DNA of 64,000 nt, taken from Trichoplax sp. H2 (Eukaryota; Placozoa; Uniplacotomia; Trichoplacea). Positions 48,164-59,750 of this stretch are shown piece by piece; positions within the stretch are counted from its first letter, which is position 1; each line of letters opens with the position of its first letter. The DNA is taken from contig NOWV01000212.1 of assembly GCA_003344405.1 (NCBI GenBank), positions 59,754 to 123,753 on the forward strand. The letters are read 5' to 3'. Below the pieces are notes generated by a model, which did no database searches, had not been told where the DNA came from, and was given only the letters and a program-made list of their open reading frames with translations. A program made the position numbers and the translations under genes.

Positions 48164-51100
48164 TTAAATAATTTGGATAACACTACAGTTTCCATCTTCT
48201 TCTTGGCACATCAACATAGTTTCAAGCTGATTCATTTTTACAGCTATAATCTTCTTCAGTAATTTAGGGGATCGAAGTTGTAAATGTGGAATAAGCGTAT
48301 TGAATTTGTAAAGGTCAATTTGAGACTTATGTTCGTCATTAACATAAGGAAAGTACTTTTTAGGCCAAAATAAATCTTTTTCTAGTATAGAGTCGTCGCT
48401 GCCTTCTATGAGCTTGCCTTGAGAGTGATCATATCCAGTGAGCTGTTCACAGTATTAAAGATGATGAATCAGTTAAGCACAATCATGGCACAAATGTTGT
48501 ATTGTACACTACAGCAACTTGTCTTATTTAATGTAAGCATTATTGCGTATATGGCTTCGTTACCAGATAATGATCTCTTTCCCTCAATAAAACAAAATAA
48601 TGATACTTGCTCTTGACCTCCTAAAGCAAATGGTATATAAAATTATTTACGGAATAACATTGTACATGCGATAAAATGACTGATTTGAATTCTTACGTAA
48701 TTTTCTTTGAATGCCTTTCGTAGAGCCTCCAGTGATCTACTAATGTCATATTCATCTATGTAATATCGTTCCAGTACAAATTCATCTCTACATGCCACTA
48801 CGCGTTCCTGGCGTATGGTACTCTCACCTATACTTACTGTATTTTCATATTGTAAAGCATCGTTGATTTCTTTAATTTCATCACCTTCTAATTGGTAAAT
48901 CTATTAAAATAATTAAAATATTAATATCATGCTTTAGCACGTTCCAGCCGTTACTATAAATAGATTAATGTTATCTATTTGTAAACTGTACCAATATAAA
49001 TTAAATATCTAAACCCAGTCTACATAATTATACATTAGTAGCTATAAAGCGGGATCTTATACCTAATCTTCTTTTATAACCGTACAGTATAGTAAGTTAG
49101 GCAAATTATAACATATCACTAGGATATATTGTTAAACGTTCTGACGTGTCTTCAGAACGATCTTAGCAGTTCATTGGGCTTGTCGCAGCTTGCTAAAGTC
49201 TATCTGTATCTTTACCTGAATATAGGCGGATAATTTAATAGGCAAATTAACTACAGTACTTTACTTTGCAACAAATATTTTGATAATTACGAAACTTTCT
49301 TTTTGTTAATGGTTCGAAACGAATGAACACCAGAAACTACGTTTATTTCGTAGCAGCACCACTACAAGGCTTTCATACTTATTCAAATGAGCTTCAACAC
49401 TCTATTTTAGTTATTACAGTACATGGCCAAAATTTCATGCAAAAAGATCAAAGTAATAAATAGCGAGTAATTAATACTAAATATGAGCAACCTTTCAATC
49501 TGTATATAAATGTTGAATTCTGTGATCGTAAGATTACAGCATCCTTAAAATAACCGAGTACAATTCAAAGTATACCTTTTTAAATATAATTTGTAATGTT
49601 ATTATAAAGTCGAGATGATTTATTACCGCAGTAGGAGTTGTCCTTAGGTTGAACCCATAGTGATAGCAAACTATAAATTCTTCACTTAGTAAGTACAAGA
49701 GAGTTCTAGAATACCGTTCTTTACTGCAATATCGAGTCGTTATGCATCCGGTATTTGGGTCCATTGCTATGACTTTAAAATGATGGCTATCATACTAGTC
49801 AATCATAAGAAGAGAAATTTAATTACAGCAAACAATCCAATTTTGTCATAGAATACAAAAAGATAAATTAAATGTTTAAGGCTACATCAATACCATAACA
49901 AGAAATCATTATATGTTATCGTAGCTAAGTTTACAGACTTGAAATTTATCTTATACTTTCATTTACCTTCCCATACTGAATAAAAATCAGTCGATTTCCG
50001 CTTTTACGATAGAACGATTGAAGATTGAGGTATCGAAAATCGTCATTATCTACTATTTCTTCGGTAGTCCAGAGGACTTTACAAGGACTGCCTAATCCTA
50101 TAAGCTTAAATCCAGTAACAAGATCGTATTTGAACTGTCAATTGAACGTTGCATGACTATAAATATTTATATCTAAGATCGTCACTGCTAAAATAATAGC
50201 CTGAACCGTATATCAATCAACATATTGTCATTTTGTTGCATAAATATCATGACCATCATTTTTTCTTGTTATACCGCAAATGTAATTAAAATATATGCAA
50301 CTGAAACAAAAAATCTGACTAAATATTTTTCTGTCAATTGCCAAAATATGGACTAAATTTTACTGTAATTTATGATGATCAGTAGTCTTGGTCACGTTGA
50401 TGATTGCTGAACAAAAATTAAGATATAGCTAGTATGCTTTAGTACAACTTTGATGGATAATGGCTAGTAGATAAAAGTAATCGGTTACGATATGATATAA
50501 ATCATGGCAAAAATTTATGTTCATTTACTTAAAATATGAACTATGAGTAGCATTACGTAATATTTGATGAAAATACAGTAGTTTAATATGTTTCCATTAC
50601 TTTATAGATCAATAATGTTCGTCTCTTTTATCAATATATAAGTTCTCAATTAAAGTAGTGTGCTAACTTTTAGTTATAAATAAGTCATAGCTATGACGGT
50701 GTCTTTGCGTATTAAATATGAGTATACCTAACGAATAGATATTATCCTATACTAATATTCAATTATATTACTACCTGTGTAACTACATGATAATGGGTCC
50801 GTATGCGACTCGGTACACAACTTCCATTTATGCAGGTATAATTATCTATGTAGACCACAGCACCTAAGTGTTCATATACGTAAATCTTTTGTCTGTTACA
50901 TACGCCAGATAAATGATTTTTAGTGTATTTTCCCAGGTTTATGAAGGACGTTTGATCAAGCTGACGGCCATAACTAATCTGAATTAGAATCAAGTCAACA
51001 ATGTTCATATTATAGAAATCACGAAATCATTCCAACTGATTAAATGCAACTTCGTAAAATAAAGGTCTCATCAACATAGAGTTACTAACTACTGTATATC

Positions 51101-54100
51101 ATTACCTTTAAGTAAGCTGTTCCTTCAGCTGTGATGTGCCTTACAACAACAGGAATACCATTAACAATGCCAAATTCACAGCTAATGACTTCGCTAGATG
51201 GAGATAAATGATCTGTGCAAGGAGCTACAGAATTCAATTAATAATATTTACTGTTAATTCTCAGAAGATAATATTATTAGTTTATATAATAATGTCTCTT
51301 GATATTAAATGCTAACATTATCGATTATTGCTGTATGTCTTACCCGGTAAGACCATATGATAGATATTGTTACCATCATAACTGAGTAAGCCATGACCTT
51401 GATCGCAAAATTTAATTTCCTTTGTTGTTTGAACTCCCGCCACTTTGGAGATTAATTCAAATCCATTGAAATTCCGTTGGTGCAGCTAGTAAAATAAACA
51501 AAATATATGTTTGTAGTTTAAATTAAAACGTAAAGTTTGCTTTAAATTCGATTTTTATCTAAAAAGCAATTAAATGATTAGCTAACATATTGTGGTAAAT
51601 TTTAACATACCAAGACGTTGCATGATTTTGTCAGTGACACCAGTAATTGTCCGTCCTCCGAAACATCAAATGATTGAACACTATCATCACTTAATTGAAT
51701 AAACATTTCGGACCATTGCTCATAAAATTCCTTCGAAGTTTTACCAGTGCAGAATTTCGTTTTTAGAACACCAAATATACATTTAACACAGGTAGATTCG
51801 TAACTGACTGCAAAATAATCGTCATTAACATAACGTATGGCGGTTATAACACAGTCGTTGGAGCCAGAACTATCTTGAATAGGTAAGTAAGTTCCGCTTG
51901 CAAGTCGTCCTGGTACTTTAATACTACTTTGACAACTTAGATCTGGTACGTTCCATATCTAATAATTTATTGGAGTATTAATAGGCAATTAGATATAGGG
52001 AGTAAACTGACGAAATGATTTGCACAATTCAGAACTTATAAATTACAGATACGTAACCATCTCGATATTGACGGTAATAATCCGATCATAAAAATGTTAT
52101 TTCTATACAATAGTGAATAGCACAGAGAATAACGCTATATTCATATATCAATCTTGCTGGACTAATACTTACCCATTCTACTTATTTCTAAGATTTATTT
52201 AGGTTCTTTTGGTAATGTAAATACTGTTATTATTATAATATTGCGTATTTGCATCTTTTCAACACAGATCTATGTTCTGATATACTTCTATTGCAATCTA
52301 CATGATCCAACGTTTGAGTATAATCAAATTATAATAATTTTAAAGAGTTACTTTACTAGCGTGACCTACTTCGTAAGTAGATTATACTTTTAAAAGAAAT
52401 AAATTCACCTGTAGTTGACAAACATTATAGTTTTCATCGCCTCCGAAACATTTTGGTTTGTAGTAGGTATTTATACCTACAATCATGCTAGATGTCATAG
52501 GTATGAAATTGCAGTAATGAAGATGATCTTCTTTAAACGTTGCAGTCTTAAGACATTGGAAAATATCACCTTGTATTTCCCATAGCTATCACGATCAAAT
52601 TCAAAATGAAGGTAAGCTTAGCTTTTACAAAAGAAATCTAAAATTATTCCATTTAAGCCTAAAAGTTTTAAGGAATGGAAAGAGGATAGGAACGGAAGAA
52701 GAAATTGTTCATCTAGAGATACTTTAAACTGATTGTGAAATATTTACTTCCATTTGGTATTTCTATAATAGTATACTGGATACCAATATTTCAATTCAAC
52801 AGTCATCTTTCAGTTTTACAGGCGCCTACTTTAAAATTTGCTATCAGCTACCTTTAAATAATGAAATTATAACTTCAACACAGCCAAACTGTAGCTGACT
52901 ACATAACTGTTAAACAATAACTACCATTTATTTCGTATATTTTATGCACTTTTTTCCAGAAATTATTTTCATAACAATATAATTTAACTTAAACTTTGAT
53001 TTTACTTCCCATGTCACGATTTCTATCAATGATTAGAACTAAATAATTCACTCTCCTATACATGTAGATATAATTTTAACGAATAATATTATACCTATTA
53101 CAATAATTGTGCTCGATGTTAATCTTATTGCTACGTACTTACATATAAAACTTCAAAATTAGAAGAGATGCCAGCACATAATTTTAGGTTAAAGTTTGAA
53201 AATTCTAACCGAATGCCATCAAAAGACGAAGAAATTTTGTTATTTTGATCTCTGAACCGCATTTGAAATTTCATTTCAATATTCCATACATGAAATATTC
53301 TTGATAGATATTCACTGTCACGTCTCTTTATGCGTATAAAGAAATAAAATTGCATGAATTGAATTTCTTCCGCCAGTACTGCAGTGTAATCTTTCAATTT
53401 ATTTTATATGAGCATAAGCTAAAGCTTAGTTAGTATGAAAGAGAAACCAATGGAATGCTCTTTTATTCACTAATTAGGTATGATAGTATAACGTCAAGGA
53501 ATGGGAACCACACTCAAAAATTGCATTGTTGCTTATACTTAAGAATTAATAATAACTTACTGGATTGTTACCGAAACCCATATATTTTCCGTCAGCCGAA
53601 GTCACTACACATTCACCACAGGCTACTGTAGAAAACAACACTTTTGTTGTAGCGTAGTCACAAACCTGTTAGAAAACAAGTCTTAAAATTTACTCCTAAT
53701 GCTAATCGTAACAAAGCAGCTCGGCACGCTGTTCGAATATTGACATTGTTACGGATAGATCAAATTTTAATAGTAAAAAATAAAAAAACGTTTGTATGTC
53801 GCATTCCTTTTCAAAATAAGATCACTGCGTAGAAAATATCTTATCGAAGGATGATAATTTTCTATAATTTTAGATATTCTTACTTTACTTATTCAGTAAG
53901 AAAATAAGATGGAACCTACCGTTGGGGATCCATAAGACTTCATAAATGCCACCCTTATGGGCCCATAAATAGGATTAGATAGAGCCAGATTACACGATTC
54001 CTTTTCATCGCCAAGTTGTAATGTATTTTGCCATTTACCCATGTTTTCAGTAAAACTAAATTGATAAAAATACAGTTGAATACAGTATCTTAAATTGCAG

Positions 54101-57100
54101 TAATCAAAGCATGTCCATCCCGGGGACCTTGCGGATAAAGTAAATAGTTATAGTACTATACCTTAAGTTTACATACGCTTTTCCTTCGTATTCGACTTGT
54201 TTTTGAGCTATATCGGTGACCAGTTTATATAACTGATTATTTGGATGCGTACAAATTAACAAAGACTGGAGTAGCTGATCAGGTTTCTTTGATAGAAATA
54301 CCTCGTTCTTTCTGATCGTCTCATACAATTCCATTTTAGGAAAGATGCCCTGAAAATGATTATTTGTTCAATTTGGAATAAAATGGACTATGAATCTTAA
54401 CAAAGAAATGTCTTCCTATCCCCACTTACTGTTCAAAGTAATAAGCCATAAATTGGATAATGTATTAATTAATACTTGACTGTTAATAAATCAATTACAT
54501 CGTACGATTGCTTTCTAGTTATTAATAGGCATAACAGACTAATCTAAGTCACACAGTACTCTCTTCAAATAATGTAAACTTTCAGCATACACTTCTACCT
54601 TAGTACTATAAGTTAAAATTACTAGAACACCTTGGAATGTAAATATTCTTGGCATCGCTGCAAATCTTGGAGTAAGTCTGTTAGAGATTGTCTTATTTTT
54701 AAGTTTACTTCTGCCCATAAAATATCCATCGTTAGCTTAGAGATTAACTCGCCTTCTGATGCTTCCACTAAATGATAAATTAAGTGCTCTTGTATATATT
54801 GATCGTGGATACGCCACCAACAATTACCCCATCGAATGCGATATAGATTTAATAGTGTATTATGCAAACTCTGTCGATACTGTTTACTGGCGCCTACAGA
54901 TTGTTGCCCTTTATCTGGATTCTGAAGAAGCAGGTCTGACAGAGTCCCATGTATCTGGCAATAGCTCCTATACATAATAGGCGATGTAAGTTACGTGTTG
55001 AATGTTTAAGATATGAGATAATCAAGCTGTTAATTTACCAAGATTTACTACATGTATTTACTACTGATTCACGACAAATATCCAATAGCTTGCTATTTTT
55101 ATATAGATTAAAATTTGGACTTACTTTGCATTGTCTTCATCTCGGTGATATACTATTAGAGATCTACTGTGCAAATCTTTCAATATACTTTCAAGCTGCT
55201 GCGATTGATCCCATAACGTTGCTATTGCTGCAACCGGAATCTTTACGCTTTTTTTAAATGCTCCTAACAGTCTATAGTAGGCTCCGACCGGAGAAGGGAG
55301 TCGATTGATAACAAACTGAAAAACGCGGCATAAACTCGCTGGATAGTTCTCTGAGGGACCATGGCTATCTTCCTTATTCTGCTGAATAAATACTAGTGCT
55401 TCTTTCCATTCCTCCTCCGATTGTAATCGTGCTCCGCCTAAAAGAGTAATCGCTAAAGGATAGCAGCGGCAATATTCAATGACAGAAGCAATAACTTGAT
55501 TTGCTGTAATTGTTGACAAGCCAATATTAGGTTGAAAGGAGGCTAACAACTGCCAAGATTGCTGGAGTTCAAACTGACCCTTAGCAAGAAAGGAGATTAC
55601 AAACAAAAAATATTAAACATCGACTTCTAATTGTAAGTTTTCTATAAGTAATCTAAGCATACAGTAGAGGTAAAAAGTTACGAAAATAGCTTTTACTTAC
55701 AGGAGCTTCAGTTACATAATCAAACTGATGCAATCTTTCACTTAAAGTAAGTGGAGATGTTATCACCACATTTTTTGCAAATTGAAGATAATCTAGATAT
55801 GATTCATTTCTAACGTCTTCAAATACAAAGAGTATAAATTTTCTTTCCATATGATCTGCTTAAAGTAAACCACGTATAATTAATTATAAATGAAAAGCAT
55901 TGATACATCAAGTGCATTGTGTTAATATTTTATTATTTTCAATCTGTAATCATGCTGTAGAAGCTATCTTGAATAATTTGGGACTTTTAAAATTATATAC
56001 TGAATGGAAGCTATAGTCTTTCATATCAGTATCAACGAGCATCTAGATTTGTAGTAGATATATAATGTTACACTGTTTATGTGGTAAGGGCTTTACCTGA
56101 AAAATACTGTTTTAATGTAAGGCTAATGCAGTCTAAATCTCCATATGCTTGTTGATCATCATTGCTTACAGTACGGCATAATTTCCTTAATTTCATCGCT
56201 AGATCATCCTTGTTGATGTCACCTTTTGACGAACATGATGTTTAATGGAATCGTTAGTGGAGTCAGTAATTGAATAAAATATTATATTAAGCAGTACTTT
56301 AAGAAATTTAACTTGACTATATTATTGTCTCTGTTCTTTTAATTATTATGATCACTGTAAAAATATGACTACCATATTTTCGATCGCTTAAAGAAACTTA
56401 GTATTAAAGGACAATATGCGTATGTCAATTTTTTCTATTTTCAGTGTAACATTACCATCATAGTTACAGTTCATATATCATAGATTAAACCATTATTTTA
56501 TATCCAATAGATTCCAACAAAATCTATGCACACTATTTCTAATACTAAATTAAAGATTGGAGATTGAGTATTCTTTTCATTGTAAATTTTAAGGACACTT
56601 CATTATTCATATTAATTCGGACTGATCGAATGGAAGTACAGCTAGGTAAAATATATTAAGGTCTCACTCAGTACCTGTAATTTATTTTTAAGCTCACCGA
56701 TTTTAGTCCAAAAAATACCATTAGGAGTAAAGAGATCATTTGCTTTCACCATGTGTCTTATAGAATTGGCAACTGCCATGGTTTTTCCGCTTCCTGGGAT
56801 GCCATGAACCAGTAATCGACCTTGACTGAAATTCATTTTCATCAGAGCCGTTGCTGTAGTGTTAACAAATGAATCACGTACAATAAGATGATGGCTTGGC
56901 AATTCTGGAACATCATGGAGGATATCTAGCAAACATGAAATGGCATGTTGATGTAATCCACTACAATTCGTATTTACGTGGAGCAAACTTTTGCCCTAAA
57001 TAACTCGGCCTTGATTGATATAAGACTTTAAATTGATCTTATCGGCTAGCTTGAAATATATAATTTTTGATATTTATTTTGGTAACCTCATTTTTAATCT

Positions 57101-57836
57101 ATAAGACACTACTTTAAGTTGCTAAACTAACGTACTGACGCTTCTGGTCAGTTTAGTTGCTGCATCGCAATTGCTATGCTCAGGTAATCTATAGGTCAAT
57201 TTTATAGGCATGGGTTTATGGCAGTAAATTGACAGCATATCTACGAATTCAAACTAAATCCTGATTAGATGCAGCATAATTTGATGGCTAATATAACTAC
57301 ATTGTATAAAGTGTGTCTACAGCAGCGGTCCAGAAAAGAATCATGGCTGTAAACAAGGCGGTATTTATAACGAGGACTCACCTAGATTTTCAGGTGCTTC
57401 CATATCCTTCCTTAATTTATTGCCCAGAGTTTGCAATGCTGGATTTGGATGGTTCTTTAAAATGTTACAGAAGATATAAAACGAACGATCTGTTCGGGTT
57501 TTTACAATTTCTATTATATCCTTCTTTATATCTTGGATACTTTCTTGTTGACGAAACGAATTCACTTCGTCAGCTGTTAAAACTTGAGCCGCTTGCAGCT
57601 TTTCGACAACACTATCATCAAGCCAATCCATCTCTTCAATTAATTCAGTATAATTCTTGGAGATGGCATCCAGAATCGGAGAACTACATTCAAATTCAGG
57701 ACGACGACGCTAACAGAAAAGTATTGACAACGTTCGTTTAGCCTTGACGCTTATATTGAAATCTACGAACCAATTTTTGCGTATTGCAATCAGAAAATCA
57801 ATGGCTTACCCCATAGCTAACGAAACCAGGAAGCAT
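48164..57836 (-). CDS. APAF-1-like CARD / NB-ARC / WD40 protein
   Basis: Exons, 5' to 3': 57810-57836 (tentative start), 57382-57709, 56698-56995, 56097-56222, 55701-55855, 55125-55579, 54631-54967, 54162-54349, 53920-54055, 53561-53665, 53143-53325, 52409-52585, 51611-51958, 51344-51485, 51106-51224, 50775-50978, 49967-50134, 48697-48900, 48164-48442; about 1,325 aa. Exon 2 is a CARD (ILDAISKNYTELIEEM ... VLTADEV). Exons 3-6 form the NB-ARC: P-loop GIPGSGKT (~183-190), kinase-2 region FILFVFEDV, YPLAITLLGG and a winged helix. A helical linker and WD40-type repeats follow (LQIWNV, FHVWNIE, LYLWEI across exon joins). Phases agree at every junction except exon 2 (phase 1) to exon 3 (phase 0), so a small exon or alternative site in 56996-57381 is missing. 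By family it should be a cytosolic, nucleotide-dependent oligomerising platform recruiting a CARD caspase. Confidence 0.88.
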
Positions 57837-58570
57837 TACTTAACGTTCTTCTTCTATTTCCAAAGGTGAAAAAGACAGTAATCCGATTTACCTTTGGTTA
57901 CGAAGGCAGATAAACAGATTCAGTACTTTTGTAGACCAACATGAAAAGAAAGAACAAGCTGACATGAGCTAGTGTAGAGCTACAACTTGACTACCACAGA
58001 TCCAATTCGCAGGTTAGCTAGCAAGATTGCACTCAAGATAAAGGGGATCTTACTCATGAAAGAGATTGCACCTTAAGACGTCAATAATTATATTTTGGCC
58101 GTAATGTGCATTAGAATATTATCAAAACGTAGAGATGTAAGCAACAAGCCTTTGGCTACAGAACTACTATACTTCATAGAATAATCTTTTGTGCGTAATA
58201 AAATTAATGCCAATGATAGCTGGTAAGACGAAACGGCATTCTTGCATTCTTCATAATTCATGGCGTCTAGTCATCAAGGTTTTTTTTCCTATGATATTTT
58301 TGTAGTCATTATGCGTTATAAATTGTTTACAACGACACTGTAGGATAGTTCGAAGCATGTTGTCATCATGCTGGCAAGACTTGTTTACAAATCTCCAAGG
58401 TTCTGTAGCATGAAAAGAAAACAGTTGAATAGATATTTTATGGGAACTTAGATAGGTTAATCCCTCTTGCCATGTTAGTAGTATGAAGAACAGCATTGGT
58501 TCAATCAGATTATTTCATTCAAATCTAAGTCGTTTTGCATTGGATTGAAGGTAAGAACAAATGGATTGGA
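57837..58570. other. upstream region of the APAF-like gene
   Basis: Presumed promoter side of the minus-strand APAF-like gene. The composition is less AT-rich than the deserts. The minus-strand frame 58251-58496 has no recognisable domain, so it is not called. No promoter element could be assigned. Confidence 0.35.
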
Positions 58571-59117
58571 TATGGACCGCATACGTAGCAAAATGATAGA
58601 CTCCTTCCTAGATGTGCAACCCGCTGGATTCTATCATCGATCGCTTTATGCTATGCATCGTCATCCAATCCAATCAACCCTATGGAAAATGGCTTCTGTT
58701 TGGGCATCACAACAACGACTTTAGGGAATTAGATTCTCATTCACTTTTTGTCCGTTTTACAATGGTCATCTACTGAGCTTAGGATCATGCCCAAGTCTGC
58801 TCGATTACTTGATGCAATATTTATTATACCTGTACGTCAACAGGAACTTGAGTCTAGGATGGATTGGCAAGGCCTTGCTTGGCGTTGTATTCACCTTAAG
58901 AACGAAAAGAAGACACTTATTATCAAGGCTGTTCACTTCTAAATTAGCAAATCTTCATTTTTGGATGCAGATAGAAGGCTATAAAGTAGTATCAGTTGAT
59001 CATTATCCATCCTACCTTGTTCAAGTTGCCACTAGATCTAACCTACGCAGTGTGCATGTGTTGCTTTTTAATCCACTCAAAAACAAACAGTACGCAAATT
59101 GCAAGGCTACGTCATAA
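58571..59117 (+). pseudogene. interrupted frame resembling a tyrosine recombinase N-terminal domain
   Basis: A single plus-strand frame runs from ATG (58571) to TAA (59115-59117), about 181 codons, broken only by one TAG after WASQQRL. The part after TAG (LLDYLMQYLLYLYVNRNLSL, then GWIGKALLGVVFTLRTKR) has the rhythm of the helical core-binding domain of tyrosine recombinases as found in DIRS/Ngaro/Crypton-type elements (Y..xL..YV...LS...I...L..V...). No catalytic R-H-R-Y region is visible before the frame ends. It is therefore at best a truncated, disabled mobile-element relic. The similarity is a judgement by eye. Confidence 0.35.
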
Positions 59118-59289
59118 CTACACCAGTAAAGTAATTGGCTTAAGCTCCATAAATTTGCATCCAGTTTAAAATAGCATCCAATAAAACAATCATTGTACTA
59201 TAACGTGACGAAAAATATGTTATGATTTGGAGTAGAGAAAGAATTTAAATTGGATTCTACTATGTACTTAACACCACACCCTCTACTTT
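59118..59289. other. spacer, nothing recognised
   Basis: Short spacer before the 112-bp repeats. The minus-strand frame 59198-59458 overlaps those repeats and is not called. Confidence 0.35.
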
Positions 59290-59750
59290 CTGTCCAAATT
59301 AGAGCGATTTGCATACGATAATATATGTGTATAATTATTGCAGCGGAGCTACGGATTAGATTTAGGATTGCGTTTAAATCATATTTAGTTTTCCATTTTC
59401 TGGCCCAGTTAGAGCTGACCTGAAATGATTTAGGATCAATTCGACTAGACGAAGTCAAAATTCAATGCTGTTTCTGAGCCAGATCTGGCGAATTACAATA
59501 AAATTTAGTGGCTCTACCTATTCGGACTGATTCATGATTTGCATATCCTAGGAAATGAATGACTGCAGCCTAGCTAAAGATTGGATTTAGGATTATGTTT
59601 CAACTATAATTACTTTTACTATTATCTGGCCAAATTAGAGCTGGCCTGGAGTGATTTGCATACGATAGGAAACGAATTACTTCAGCGAAGCGAAGGATTA
59701 AATTTGTGGATTACTAGTAGATTATACAATCTAAACTATACTCAATATCT
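59290..59750. repeat. tandem repeat, 4 copies of ~112 bp
   Basis: Units are marked by (A/G)TTAGAGC(TGRCCTG) and ATTTGCATACGATA or variants near 59298, 59408, 59522 and 59634, a regular ~112-bp period. Each also has a GGATT(A)AGATTT(A)GGATT block. The plus-strand frame 59581-59802 lies across the last unit and is rejected as a gene. Confidence 0.8.

Noticed and set aside
54759-55257. Two plus-strand frames of 72 and 102 codons
   Set aside because: Both are antisense to APAF-like exons 6 and 7 and have no recognisable content.
57321-57349. Possible micro-exon between the CARD and NB-ARC exons beginning CC-ATG-ATT
   Set aside because: It would leave an intron of only about 32 bases after the CARD donor, too short to be spliced normally.
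57313-57741. 142-codon plus-strand open frame
   Set aside because: It is antisense to the CARD exon of the APAF-like gene, whose minus-strand reading aligns along the full CARD pattern. The plus frame shows no domain.
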